Assembly (NCBI GenBank): GCA_016202485.1
Contig: JACQOP010000053.1
Coordinates: forward strand, 1-32,826
Reading direction: 5' to 3'
Length of the DNA: 32,826 nucleotides
From: Chloroflexota bacterium
Lineage (GTDB): Bacteria > Chloroflexota > Dehalococcoidia > Lucifugimonadales > JACPCL1
In this document: piece by piece, positions 1-8,506 of the stretch
Position numbering within the stretch: position 1 is the stretch's first letter
Layout of the letters: each line of letters starts with the position of its first letter
Notes under the pieces: generated by a model
The model's database searches: none
What the model was told of the DNA's origin: nothing
The model's input: the letters and a program-made list of their open reading frames with translations, nothing else
Made by a program: the position numbers and the translations under genes

Positions 1-631
1 GGAGGTCTACAAGTCCGCCATAGCGGGCTGCCGGTTCGGTGCGGGTAAGGGCACGGGTGAGGTCCTGGACGTAGGTCGCTGGGGAAGTCTCGCTGGTACT
101 GGGCGACGGTTCATCACTTTCGTTTGTGGCGATACTCGCCAAGACCAGGGCGCCGGCCATGAGTAAGATCCCTGCCGCTATTACTCCCGCCCTGGTCCAG
201 AACCGTCTCCCCAGGCTGGGAAGGCGGAGGACCATACCTGAAAGGGTAGCTACGAGGCCAAGCTCCAAGCCGTTGGAGAGCAAGCCCAGAGCATCCAGGC
301 CCTCCACGTGGCCTGCGTGGGGGCCAAAAGCGGGGATGCCCAAGCTGCGGGTCACTCCATACAGGACCATTACGAGGAAGGTACCGAGGATCCCGGCAAG
401 CAGGTACCAGGGGGAAAGGGAAAGGCGTGCTTTGGGCTGCAACAGGCCCAGGCCATAGATGGCTTGCAGGGACGCCAGGGCTGCAAAAAAGGCGCCGTAG
501 CCCCACCACTCGCGAAAATGCTCGGGCATCACGATGATGTGAACGGCGGCGGATCCCAATGACAAGAGACCTGCGAGGTTTGCTAAAGACAGCCGCTGCC
601 AGATTGCGCCAAGTGCGTGTGTGCGTTCCAT
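1..631 (-). CDS. multi-pass membrane protein of unknown function, C-terminus truncated by window edge
   Basis: Open minus-strand frame from ATG at 631 (MERTHALGAIWQRLSLANLAGLLSLGSAAVHIIVMPEHFREWWGYGAFFAALASLQAIYGLGLLQPKARLSLSPWYLLAGILGTFLVMVLYGVTRSLGIPAFGPHAGHVEG...) running off the window start without a stop, so absent from the ORF track. Several hydrophobic helices. Confidence 0.8.
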   Translation of the reverse strand, partial: MERTHALGAIWQRLSLANLAGLLSLGSAAVHIIVMPEHFREWWGYGAFFAALASLQAIYGLGLLQPKARLSLSPWYLLAGILGTFLVMVLYGVTRSLGIPAFGPHAGHVEGLDALGLLSNGLELGLVATLSGMVLRLPSLGRRFWTRAGVIAAGILLMAGALVLASIATNESDEPSPSTSETSPATYVQDLTRALTRTEPAARYGGLVDL

Positions 632-698
632 TGTGATGCCTCCTGTTGCCGGTCTCTGGAGTATTGATGCAAGTCCCACTACTTCAATTGCTGTACGG

Positions 699-1202
699 TC
701 AACTTACGATGACACTACCAACTTGGCCTTCCCCCTCGTGGACTGTGCATACGAGTTTAAAGGTGCCAGGCTTGGTGAAGGTGACTTCCTGGGTTACGGC
801 TTTGCCGGGCTCAATATAGATATCAATGCCCAGGTCGGCCACCGTGAAGGTGTGGAAATCCATGGTGATGTTGAACTGGAGGGTGTAGGTCTTTCCAGAC
901 TGGAAGGAGTAGGTGTCGGGCACGAAGCTATAAGGAGCTTCACTTACTCTTACCTGGACGACGTTGCTGCTGCTCTCTTTTGTGGGCGTGGGGGTAGACC
1001 CGCCGGTGGCGGGAGGGGCGGGAAGGGTGGCTGTAGGTGTGGCAACTGGCCCACTACCAGTGGATGTAGCCGTTGGGGTAGGGGCTACGGAGGTTGGAGA
1101 AGCAGGCGGCGTGGTAGGCGTGGGTGCGGTTGACGTGCCGCCACATGCGATGAGGCCGGCTCCTACGAGGCCAGTTACCAGGAACAGTTTGAGATTCACC
1201 AT
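699..1202 (-). CDS. cupredoxin-like lipoprotein with Thr/Pro-rich linker
   Basis: ORF 699..1295 trimmed to MVNLKLFLVTGLVGAGLIACGG (lipobox LIAC). PT-rich linker, then cupredoxin-like C-terminus with FHTFTV and CTVHEGEGQ. Confidence 0.82.
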   Translation of the reverse strand: MVNLKLFLVTGLVGAGLIACGGTSTAPTPTTPPASPTSVAPTPTATSTGSGPVATPTATLPAPPATGGSTPTPTKESSSNVVQVRVSEAPYSFVPDTYSFQSGKTYTLQFNITMDFHTFTVADLGIDIYIEPGKAVTQEVTFTKPGTFKLVCTVHEGEGQVGSVIVS

Positions 1203-1249
1203 ACCCTCCAGGTTGTATTTGTATTTGATAGAGACGATGTGCAACGTCC

Positions 1250-1858
1250 CTAGAAGATTATGAGCTTGGCCGTCATCTCTGGGTGAAGGGGGCACTGGAC
1301 CAAGAATGTCCCCGTGGTATGGGCGGTAAAGAGGACCACATCCATGCCGCCTGCACTGCCAGGGGCATAGGCATGGACTTCGTTACCGGTGGGTTTTACG
1401 CCCGCAGGCGAGGTAGCCCGCCACGGCACGAACTCGCCGCTGTGGTGCATTTCGTGGTCTTCATCGGTGACGCCCTGTTCTTGCTCGCCTTCCGGCTCCG
1501 CAAGCCACAGCAAGTCTGCCGCCTCCAAACCCAGGACACGATAGTGATGTTCCGCTGTAGCCCGGTTCCGCAACACCAGTTTTACCCTCTGTCCAGCAGG
1601 GACAAAGACAGTGGACGGCTGTATGCCAGCGTCGGTGATGTCCACATTGATGGTGAAGTAGATACCAGCGTCCTCATCGGAAGTCCCGGTATGATGGACG
1701 TGGTCCTGCACTTCAACGGTGGGCCACTCTCGTGGGGCAGCGGTCTCCGGCGGCTCGGCCACGCCCTGGGCGCTGGTGCAGGCAACGAGCGCCAGCGAAA
1801 GGGGCATGAGACCGACCAAGAGACGATAAAATTTTTGCGTTGTTACCGGACCCATCAA
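1250..1858 (-). CDS. cupredoxin-domain lipoprotein
   Basis: Signal peptide with LVACTS lipobox; C-terminal TTGTFLVQCPLHPEMTAKLIIF with type-1 copper-like CPLHPEM motif. Confidence 0.82.
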   Translation of the reverse strand: MMGPVTTQKFYRLLVGLMPLSLALVACTSAQGVAEPPETAAPREWPTVEVQDHVHHTGTSDEDAGIYFTINVDITDAGIQPSTVFVPAGQRVKLVLRNRATAEHHYRVLGLEAADLLWLAEPEGEQEQGVTDEDHEMHHSGEFVPWRATSPAGVKPTGNEVHAYAPGSAGGMDVVLFTAHTTGTFLVQCPLHPEMTAKLIIF

Positions 1859-1881
1859 TTCATCCTTCCTCTGACGATTGC

Positions 1882-2376
1882 CTAGGGTTGAGTTTCCAGG
1901 AATTGCAGATAGGCAGCGACCGCCGTGTATTCCTCTTCGGTGAGCTTGATGAAGCCCATCATGGGGACGCCGCCTGCAATGGCGGCACGGACGTCGCCCT
2001 CATTTTTGCCCCGGATGTAAGGCGCGCCCACCAGGGCGGGACCGTTGCCCTTAGCATCCAGCCCGTGGCAGAAGGCGCAGCCCACATTGCCCGCGGTCTT
2101 ATCAAAGATCAGCTTCCCCAGCACCAGGGGGTCACTGCTTCCGACGTCCGGGAGAGTAGGCGTCGGCGTAGAAACATCTGTGGCTGGTGTGGCTGTAGGG
2201 GTGGGAGCCAGCACAGTGGTAGCAGGCGTGGGTGTGGCCACGGTGGTGGTAGGCGTGGGTGTTGGGAGAGGCGAAGTCTCACCCGTTGTCTCTCCGCAGG
2301 CAGGCAGAGTGGCCAGCATGACCGCCCCCAGCAAGAGCGTCCCGCCTACCAGCTTGATCAGGTCCCGATTCAACAT
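1882..2376 (-). CDS. c-type cytochrome lipoprotein
   Basis: ORF 1882..2484 trimmed to MLNRDLIKLVGGTLLLGAVMLATLPACGE. PT-rich linker and single CAFCH heme motif followed by ...PALVGAPYIRG...GGVPMMGF...YLQFLE. Confidence 0.88.
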   Translation of the reverse strand: MLNRDLIKLVGGTLLLGAVMLATLPACGETTGETSPLPTPTPTTTVATPTPATTVLAPTPTATPATDVSTPTPTLPDVGSSDPLVLGKLIFDKTAGNVGCAFCHGLDAKGNGPALVGAPYIRGKNEGDVRAAIAGGVPMMGFIKLTEEEYTAVAAYLQFLETQP

Positions 2377-2414
2377 GGTCTCACCTTTTAGTTGCGGATT
2401 TTCATTCCGTCGCT

Positions 2415-2540
2415 TGGTGCACTCGCACCTGCAGGGCGGCATTTGGTACCTTGATGTGTGAACATCTATTATTAGATTACTCACCCCAACTCAAACAGGG
2501 CCTGAACAGAGCGGGAGGAAACCTGAACAAGGCCTGAACA
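2415..2540 (-). promoter_or_regulatory. promoter/operator plus leader hairpin, copy 1 (cytochrome/cupredoxin operon)
   Basis: On the minus strand, TGTTCAG at 2540-2534, 2529-2523 and 2508-2502 plus TGTTTGA at 2497-2491; TAATCT at 2479-2474; leader hairpin GGTGC-GAGT-GCACC at 2429-2416. Near-duplicate of 5240-5364. Confidence 0.7.
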
Positions 2541-2651
2541 TCCGTTGGCTTGGTTATTTTGCTGAGGTCAGCCTGGCCTCGCACGAAAGGGCCTGGAATC
2601 TGTTGTCTTTATGACCCAAACGCTCAACTGAAGGTTACTGTGATACGTCCT

Positions 2652-3587
2652 CTAGGCTCCGCATGTCCCTTTGGTTTGCTCTGAATTTGCTGCTTTGTCC
2701 GGCCCGTTGGCCCGCCAGAAGTCAAAAAACAAGGTCTCATCATAGTCTACGTTGAGGGAGTGCCCCTGGCGAGAAAACTCCACATACATAGAATTGATTC
2801 CCATGCTCAGCAAGCCCTCGTGGGTGGCCCGCACGTCCCCTTTCCATTCATCGTCCACGGAGCCGACACCGTTGAAGACCGCGTGGCCGCACAGGGCCTT
2901 TGCCCATTGTTCCGGGGTTGAGAGCCGTGGAAACAACCCTGGGGCTCCCAGCAGGGTAGCGAAACGCTCCGGGTGCTCCAGCATCAGATCAAAGGCCACC
3001 ATGCCGCCGTTGGAGAAGCCTGCGATGTGGACCTGGGTGGGGTCGCCACCGTAGCAGGCCAGGACCTCATCCACCACTTTAAAGGTGCGCCGCGCCTCGT
3101 AGTAATCGGTGTATTCCACGTCTACTGCATAAGGAAGCACGACACGGAAGTCGTCCACACCCGCGCCGCCGGAGAGGTAGTTGGCCCATACCCTCTGGGC
3201 GCTCCGACGGCTGCCTGTGCCCCCACCCAGGAACACGACGGTGGGGGCGTTGGGATTGTCCACCATTGGATGACGGACAAAGTAGGGGCCAGCCGGTGTG
3301 CCAAGGATTTCCTGGGGCTCTCCCCTCTCCGGCGCCACGCAGTACTCCGGCGCACCGGAGGGCGTCCAGGGCAAGGGAGTGGGCGTTGGTGTTGGCGTAA
3401 ACTCCACCGTTGGAGTTGGCGTAGGGAGAGGTGTGAGCGTTGGCGTTTGCGTAGGCGACGGCGCGGGCGTGATGGACGCCAAGGGTGTGACTGCAGCGGG
3501 CGCCGGGCTTGCGCAGGAGATGGACACAAGGGCCAGAATACCTGCCAGCCAGACCAGGCCGCTCGTCATGCTCGTCTCTCCTTCCAT
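2652..3587 (-). CDS. alpha/beta-hydrolase lipoprotein (PHB depolymerase / feruloyl-esterase-like) with Thr/Pro-rich linker
   Basis: Lipobox SISCAS, PTPTP-rich linker, nucleophile elbow GFSNGG, C-terminal GHS. Start may be the internal Met at 3569. Confidence 0.78.
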   Translation of the reverse strand: MEGETSMTSGLVWLAGILALVSISCASPAPAAVTPLASITPAPSPTQTPTLTPLPTPTPTVEFTPTPTPTPLPWTPSGAPEYCVAPERGEPQEILGTPAGPYFVRHPMVDNPNAPTVVFLGGGTGSRRSAQRVWANYLSGGAGVDDFRVVLPYAVDVEYTDYYEARRTFKVVDEVLACYGGDPTQVHIAGFSNGGMVAFDLMLEHPERFATLLGAPGLFPRLSTPEQWAKALCGHAVFNGVGSVDDEWKGDVRATHEGLLSMGINSMYVEFSRQGHSLNVDYDETLFFDFWRANGPDKAANSEQTKGTCGA

Positions 3588-3603
3588 GTAGGTGTTGTCC
3601 TTT

Positions 3604-3640
3604 GGTATGCCCTCAGCCCTGGCGGGGCTGAGGGCATACC
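3604..3640 (-). terminator. strong hairpin downstream of the beta-propeller gene
   Basis: GGTATGCCCTCAGCCC-TGGCG-GGGCTGAGGGCATACC inverted repeat between 3649 and 3587; no clear T-tract. Confidence 0.65.
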
Positions 3641-3648
3641 AGCACGAT

Positions 3649-5208
3649 TTACTTTGGCAGGGCCGCGATTACGGCCAGCCTGGCCACATACAGCTCCTTG
3701 GAGGGGCCGCCGTGGTCGGCCAGCACCTTGCCAGTCCAGTCCGGGTTGTACTGGACGAAGGCGCCCGAGTGGGTGTTCTCGCCGTTGGGCGTAGGGATGT
3801 AAGCCTCTACGGTCCTGGTGGCGAGGTCCAGGACAATGGTCTCAAACCCGGCCATGTTGCTCACCCAGATTTCATTGACGGCAGGGTCCGGGTGCAGGAA
3901 GCAATGGTCAATGCTCCTGGCGGAGCCGCCAAGGTAGATGGGGTTGATGATGCCACGCTTCGGGCGGAAGCTGGTCAGGTCAATGACCCCCAGGACGCTG
4001 CCGGTGTTGTGGCTTCCCTCGCCCTTGCCGACGGTATAGAGCTCGGTCTCGTCCCAGTTCATGCAGGCGCCGTAGGGTCCCGCCACACCGGCGCTGGTCT
4101 TGCCGACGACTTCATTGGTGGCATTGTCTAGCTTGAAGACCATGCTGGCATGGCCATCTACTACGTAGGTGAACTTGCCGTCGGCCGTGTGAGAGATGCC
4201 GATGGGGTGGTTTCCAACGCCTGCGATCACCGTCACCGCACGGGTCTCCAGGTTAATTTTTGCAATGCCGCCAATCTCCTCGGCCTCCTCGCCCCAGGCA
4301 ACAACTTTGAGGGAGACGTAGAGGTATTTGCCCGTGGGGTCTACCGTGAGGAAGGGGTGGCCCATCCAGTAGCCGGTGTCTTCCACGGTGATGGCCATGA
4401 CCACGCGGTTGTTATCCTTGGGGTCCAGGAGGAAGTGTGGGCCGCCATTAGAACCGAACCCATACTCCAGGACCAGGCGGTCGTTCCCTTTGGAGTCAAC
4501 GAAACCCGTGACGTGATGGAGCCTCTGGACGCGCATGGACCCCTGGAAACGGCTTTCCTGCTTGAGAATCTTGTCAATCTTCAGGGTCCGGGCGTTGATG
4601 ATGAGGGTGATATCCTCGGTCTTGTCTCCTACGGCCCGGGAGCTCTGGAGGTAGACCCACTTGCCGTCGGGCGAGACGCCAGTAGTATGGGGGGAGGTCT
4701 TTGTCCCCAGGTCATAGTGCGCGGATGTGACGACCTCCTTGGTGTAGGCGTCTACGATGTAGAACCCGGCGAACTGGTCGGCTCCACCCAAACTGGAGAA
4801 GTACACCGTGGGGTGGGCCTTGTTGTCCCAGGCATCGGGCCCGCTGGAATCAAAGGTGGCTATCAGCTTCAAACCGCCCCGGATGGATTCCGCCGTGTCC
4901 CAGCCGGTGGGCTGGGCGCCTGCTACGGCCGGCTGGAGCTGGCCCCCCTGGACCACCTGGCTGGGAGCGAGTCCCGCCAGTTGCTGCTGGAGGGCGGTCA
5001 TGTCCTGCTCCAGGGAGGTCACCTGCTGTTCCTGGCTCTTAAGCTGCCCAGAGGCTACCTGGAGCTCCTGCTCCTTAGCTGCTAACTGGGCCTTGGCAGC
5101 ATCCAGATCCTCTTGGGAGACGCCGCTGCCGCTACAAGCAGCCACGGCCAGCACCGCGACCCCGATAAGGGCCGGCGCTACTATTCTCCACCTACTTCCG
5201 ATTGCCAT
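3649..5208 (-). CDS. exported YVTN-like beta-propeller lipoprotein with N-terminal coiled coil
   Basis: ORF trimmed to MAIGSRWRIVAPALIGVAVLAVAACSGSG (lipobox). Coiled coil DAAKAQLAAKEQELQVASGQLKSQEQQ, then propeller blades (VSPDGKWVYLQSS, VDPTGKYLYVS, HTADGKFTYVVDG). Confidence 0.8.
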   Translation of the reverse strand: MAIGSRWRIVAPALIGVAVLAVAACSGSGVSQEDLDAAKAQLAAKEQELQVASGQLKSQEQQVTSLEQDMTALQQQLAGLAPSQVVQGGQLQPAVAGAQPTGWDTAESIRGGLKLIATFDSSGPDAWDNKAHPTVYFSSLGGADQFAGFYIVDAYTKEVVTSAHYDLGTKTSPHTTGVSPDGKWVYLQSSRAVGDKTEDITLIINARTLKIDKILKQESRFQGSMRVQRLHHVTGFVDSKGNDRLVLEYGFGSNGGPHFLLDPKDNNRVVMAITVEDTGYWMGHPFLTVDPTGKYLYVSLKVVAWGEEAEEIGGIAKINLETRAVTVIAGVGNHPIGISHTADGKFTYVVDGHASMVFKLDNATNEVVGKTSAGVAGPYGACMNWDETELYTVGKGEGSHNTGSVLGVIDLTSFRPKRGIINPIYLGGSARSIDHCFLHPDPAVNEIWVSNMAGFETIVLDLATRTVEAYIPTPNGENTHSGAFVQYNPDWTGKVLADHGGPSKELYVARLAVIAALPK

Positions 5209-5239
5209 GTTGTGCTCCTTTCGCATTCTTGCCGCCGCC

Positions 5240-5364
5240 TGGTGCACTCGCACCTGCCGGGCGGCATTAGGTACCTTGGTGTGTGCGCATCTATTACTAG
5301 ATTACCCACTTCAACCAAACAGGGCCTGAACAGAGCGGGGGAAACCCTGAATATGGCCTGAACA
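5240..5364 (-). promoter_or_regulatory. promoter/operator plus leader hairpin, copy 2 (beta-propeller gene)
   Basis: TGTTCAG 5364-5358, TATTCAG 5353-5347, TGTTCAG 5332-5326, TGTTTGG 5321-5315; TAATCT 5304-5299; hairpin GGTGCACTCGCACC 5241-5254. Confidence 0.7.
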
Positions 5365-5370
5365 GCCATG

Positions 5371-5742
5371 TTATGCCTTGGGCCTCTTGCTACGTTTGCC
5401 CACCCCCTTTCCCCCATGAATGGCCTCCAACAGGCCGGCAAGGTCTGTTTGAAGGACCCGCTGCATGTGGTATACCTCTATGTCATTGCGGTTAACCCCG
5501 AGGACCACCACCCGTGCCAGAGGATGCCGTTCCAGCATTTGAGTGATGACTGCTTCATCCAGGAGGCCCTGAGCATCCAGAACGATTGCTCGGGGGTCCA
5601 GGGCCTGGATCCGGTCCTGCAGGTCAGGGACGTCGTGAGGCACCAGTGCGAGTTCAAGGGTGTCCACGTCCTCCAAGAGGCGCTGAATACCAGCGACAAG
5701 GATGGAGCGATTGGTGACCAGGACTACTCGTTTGGTTGGCAT
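5371..5742 (-). CDS. stand-alone receiver-like (degenerate CheY-type) protein
   Basis: MPTKRVVLVTNRSILVAGIQRLLEDVDTLELALV...RAIVLDAQGLLDEAVITQML: response-regulator-like fold pattern, no output domain. Upstream Met at 5760 also possible. Confidence 0.6.
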   Translation of the reverse strand: MPTKRVVLVTNRSILVAGIQRLLEDVDTLELALVPHDVPDLQDRIQALDPRAIVLDAQGLLDEAVITQMLERHPLARVVVLGVNRNDIEVYHMQRVLQTDLAGLLEAIHGGKGVGKRSKRPKA

Positions 5743-5854
5743 GTGGACCGCCGATTGCACTTGAAGGTTCTCCCCACGCTCTCACTTCATACTATGGGAC
5801 ACGCCTGGAGGATGGGGCACGCCTTGTTCAAGTAGTCATGGCCCACTAAAAACA

Positions 5855-5879
5855 GTAGGCCCCTGGGTAAGGGGCCTAC
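5855..5879 (-). terminator. rho-independent terminator of the UspA-HK-RR operon
   Basis: Perfect GTAGGCCCCT-TACCC-AGGGGCCTAC stem followed on the minus strand by TGTTTTTAG. Confidence 0.8.
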
Positions 5880-5912
5880 CAAGTTGGGTAGGGAGATGAA
5901 TCAAATCGTCGT

Positions 5913-6569
5913 TCAGGGGTCTCTGGGAGGCCTGTGGGCGAATCCGCGCTCCAACGCCCAGGCCACCACCTGGGCACGGTTCTTGAGGTGGAGCTTGCTG
6001 AGGATATTCTTCATGTGATAGTTCACGGTGTTTTCCGAAATTACGAGGGCTGCAGCGATCTCTTTGTTGGCCGCGCCCTGAGCGACCTGCTCTAACACGT
6101 CATACTCCCGTTCGGTGAGCTCAGTTGCTGTTTCCGGCTGTTCTCTGCCCACTGAGAGGTGGGCAAACTCCTGGAGGAGGCGCCTGGCCAGGCCGGGGGA
6201 CATTGCTGGCTCGTCCTTCTCCATGCGTTTGACCAGTTCAGCGAACTCCTCTTCTCGGAGGTTCTTTAACAGATAGCCCTCGGCTCCGCTTTTGATGGCC
6301 TCAAAGAGGTCTTGCTCATCGTCGGATACGGTTAACATGATGACCCGTATGGCGGGGGACTGGGCTTTGATGGCACGGGTAGCCTCCAGGCCGTTAAGGC
6401 TGGGCATATTGATGTCCATGAACACCAGGTCAGGGGAAAGCTCGGCCGCTTTCTTTACTGCTTCCCACCCGTCCCCCGCCTCCCCGACGACCTGGAGGCC
6501 CCAGGCGCGCAAGAGGCTGGCCAGGCCAGCGCGGAATAGGGCGTGATCGTCCACGAGCATCACCCGCAT
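5913..6569 (-). CDS. NarL/LuxR-family two-component response regulator
   Basis: Receiver MRVMLVDDHALFRAGL...DLVFMDINMPSLNG...; LuxR HTH LTEREYDVLEQVAQGAANKEIAAALVISENTVNYHMKNILSKLHLKNRAQ. Confidence 0.95.
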   Translation of the reverse strand: MRVMLVDDHALFRAGLASLLRAWGLQVVGEAGDGWEAVKKAAELSPDLVFMDINMPSLNGLEATRAIKAQSPAIRVIMLTVSDDEQDLFEAIKSGAEGYLLKNLREEEFAELVKRMEKDEPAMSPGLARRLLQEFAHLSVGREQPETATELTEREYDVLEQVAQGAANKEIAAALVISENTVNYHMKNILSKLHLKNRAQVVAWALERGFAHRPPRDP

Positions 6570-6575
6570 AAGGCA

Positions 6576-8495
6576 TTACCCTCGCTGTCCCGACACTGGG
6601 ACTGAGACGGTCACCGTGGTACCCTGACCGGGGTAAGAGGTAATGGCCAGGGCGCCGCCGACGGCTTCAGCCCGCTCCCGCATGGTCTGAAGGCCAAAGC
6701 GGGGCCACCCCTTGGAGGGAAGCCGCTCCAGGTCAAAACCGGTCCCATTATCAGCAATGGCGATGTTCAGTGCAGTCTGGTTGAGATGCATTGTTACTAC
6801 CACTTCGCTGGCCCGTGCGTGCTTGCGGACATTGGTGAGAGCTTCTTGCAGAATACGCATGAGCTGGATCTCTGTGGAGGGAAGCAAGGGAGGGAACTGG
6901 CTGTCATTGACTACGGAGACCTTAATACCGGCGAGTTCCATGTAGCGCTGAATGTACTCCTGAATGGCAAAGAGCAACCCCTCTTGCCGGAGAGTAGCGG
7001 TCCGCAGGCCCAGGATGCCTTCCCGGACGTCTGCGTACAGGTCGCGGGTGATGTCCCCCATCCTCGTGAGCTCTTCGCGGGCGTCAGCCAGCCGGTTGTC
7101 AGCGAGGAGCTTATTCACGGCGATGGTCTGGGTGTTGATGTAGCCCAGAAGCTGCGCCATACCGTCGTGCATCTCCCGGGCCAGGCGTTCGCGTTCCTGA
7201 AGCACCGCGGTGTCCTGCACCTGCTGGTACAGGCGGCTGTTTTCAATAGCGATGGCCAGCCATTCGCCAACGCCTTCCAGGATGCGAGTTTCGCCCGAAT
7301 TCTTCAGAACATCAGGGGAAACGGCAGCCACTGCCAGCACGCCTACCAGTCTGCCCCGATAGAGCAGGGGCAAGGCACAGAAGGTGTGGAAGCCTGCTCT
7401 CAGCACCTCTTGTCGGAGGAAGTCGGGATGAGCAGGGAGGTCATGGGTAAGGAAGAGGGCGCCGCTTTGGGCCACCTTGCCGGGGACGCCTTCGCCGACA
7501 GCAAAGCTCGTCCGCTCCATAAAGGCCTCACGGTGCAAGCCCCGGTGGCAGCACAGGGTTAAGGTCTGTCCTCCTTCCATGAGCCACACCTCTGCTGCAT
7601 CGGCAGAAGCGACCTGGAGCACCGTGTCCAGGGATGTGTCCAACAGCTCATCCAAGTCAAAGGAGGACGTGACCACTTTACCGACAGAAAGGAGGGCACT
7701 GAGCTCGCGATTCTGTGACTGGGACTGCTCGTAGAGGACGGCTTTGCGTATTGCCATTCCCAACTGGCCGCCGACGTTACCCAGGAATGTGCGGTCATCC
7801 AGGGAATAGCGGCGCTTGTTGTGGTTGGCGATGGCCAGGATACCATTGACTTCGCCTTCGGATTTCAGGGGCGCACTAATGAAGGCAGCAATACCCTCCT
7901 GGCGCGCCCTTTCATGGACGCCAGGGTCTTTAAACACGTCTTCATTGATGACCGGGCGGCCGGTCTGGTAGACCTCATATGCCACCCTGTCATCTCTGAG
8001 CTTGGCGCGTTGGAGCCGACGCGCCATTTCCTGGGAGAAACCGCTGTAACAGGCTACGGAGTGCTCTTCGGCTTCTGCATCTATGAGGCAGATCAGGCCG
8101 GCGTCGGCGCGAATGGTAGGGAGGATATGTCCGAGGCTAGCCTGGAGGAGGTCCAGGAAGGGCAGGTTAGCAGTAGACGCAGCGGCAATACCGTTGAGGG
8201 CCGCGAGCTGCTGGTTTTGGGCAAGGATTCGTTGTTGCAGTCTTTCTAATAAGCGAAAGATGGTCAAGGAGAACATGATTACCGCCACAGCCACTACTGC
8301 ATAGAAGGCGAGGACCCCGGGCAAGGCTTCAAACTGGCGCGCCAGGAGGGTGTGGCGCAGGACATCCAGGAGTACCAAGAAGGCGATGGGCAGCACCACC
8401 GAGGCACAGCGGAGCAGCCGGAGGTTTACACCCCAGCCTTCCTGGGGGTAATCCTCCCTGGCGGCCATTTCCCACAACCTTCTGATGAGTTCCAA
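6576..8495 (-). CDS. sensor histidine kinase: two N-terminal TM helices, two GAF domains, HisKA_3 and HATPase
   Basis: ERERLAREMHDGMAQLLGYI (HisKA_3), LQEALTNVRKHARAS and NGTGFD..GLQTMRERAEAVGG (ATPase), two GAF-like segments. Seven bp from the RR start. Confidence 0.95.
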   Translation of the reverse strand: MELIRRLWEMAAREDYPQEGWGVNLRLLRCASVVLPIAFLVLLDVLRHTLLARQFEALPGVLAFYAVVAVAVIMFSLTIFRLLERLQQRILAQNQQLAALNGIAAASTANLPFLDLLQASLGHILPTIRADAGLICLIDAEAEEHSVACYSGFSQEMARRLQRAKLRDDRVAYEVYQTGRPVINEDVFKDPGVHERARQEGIAAFISAPLKSEGEVNGILAIANHNKRRYSLDDRTFLGNVGGQLGMAIRKAVLYEQSQSQNRELSALLSVGKVVTSSFDLDELLDTSLDTVLQVASADAAEVWLMEGGQTLTLCCHRGLHREAFMERTSFAVGEGVPGKVAQSGALFLTHDLPAHPDFLRQEVLRAGFHTFCALPLLYRGRLVGVLAVAAVSPDVLKNSGETRILEGVGEWLAIAIENSRLYQQVQDTAVLQERERLAREMHDGMAQLLGYINTQTIAVNKLLADNRLADAREELTRMGDITRDLYADVREGILGLRTATLRQEGLLFAIQEYIQRYMELAGIKVSVVNDSQFPPLLPSTEIQLMRILQEALTNVRKHARASEVVVTMHLNQTALNIAIADNGTGFDLERLPSKGWPRFGLQTMRERAEAVGGALAITSYPGQGTTVTVSVPVSGQRG

Positions 8496-8506
8496 GAGAA
8501 GACCGT

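Noticed and set aside
4150-5085. Plus-strand ORF (311 aa) opposite the beta-propeller
   Set aside because: Antisense shadow; the minus frame has lipobox, coiled coil and propeller repeats.
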